Below, piece by piece: positions 5,138 to 5,179 of a DNA stretch of 5,179 nucleotides; positions within the stretch are counted from its first letter, which is position 1, and each line of letters opens with the position of its first letter. This DNA comes from an uncultured Lachnospiraceae bacterium (GTDB lineage Bacteria; Bacillota_A; Clostridia; Lachnospirales; Lachnospiraceae). A model generated the notes under the pieces. The model did not search any database and was not told the origin of the DNA. It saw only the letters and a program-made list of their open reading frames with translations. The DNA lies in assembly GCA_947302185.1 (NCBI GenBank), contig CAMYVI010000197.1, positions 1 through 5,179 of the forward strand. Direction: 5' to 3'. The translations under genes and the position numbers were made by a program.

Positions 5138-5179
5138 TGTTTTTTCTTCATTTGGTCCTAAACTTTCAATCACATCTAA

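Overview
This looks like a chromosomal fragment from a low-to-mid-GC Firmicute, probably a gut- or rumen-type member of the Clostridia. Reasons: strong AGGAGG-type ribosome sites, sigma-A style promoters with 17-18 nt spacers, a double-glycine (bacteriocin-type) leader peptide, a VTC + DUF4956 gene pair, and dispersed GGGGACGGTTCTT repeats of the kind common in clostridial genomes. The taxonomic call is inference; there is no rRNA or marker gene here.

Layout. Positions 1-358 hold no convincing protein gene. They contain three consecutive hairpins read best on the minus strand, downstream of a leftward extended -10 (TGGTATAAT), then a cluster of GGGACGGTTCTT repeats with a perfect 17-bp inverted repeat, then a good rightward promoter. 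That promoter serves a 261-residue multipass membrane protein of the DUF1295 / steroid-reductase-like family (359-1144). A second promoter near 1281-1310 serves a probable two-gene operon: a VTC-domain protein (polyphosphate-polymerase type, 1407-2081) and a DUF4956 membrane protein (2223-2894). A 103-nt long-hairpin element (2928-3030) separates these from two convergent minus-strand genes: a 78-residue peptide with a textbook double-glycine leader fused to a LysM domain (3048-3284), and a 540-residue membrane-anchored LTA-synthase/sulfatase-like enzyme (3432-5054). The sulfatase leader region (5076-5107) carries another copy of the dispersed repeat.

How they may fit together. Four of the five proteins point to the cell envelope: a membrane-bound alkaline-phosphatase-fold transferase, a peptidoglycan-binding peptide exported by a leader-peptidase transporter, and a polyphosphate/VTC-type module with its membrane partner. 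No transporter, CotH kinase or regulator is present in the window, so joint function is a hypothesis. The most unusual item is the leader-LysM fusion. The left-edge structured region and the long hairpin element are the best non-coding leads.
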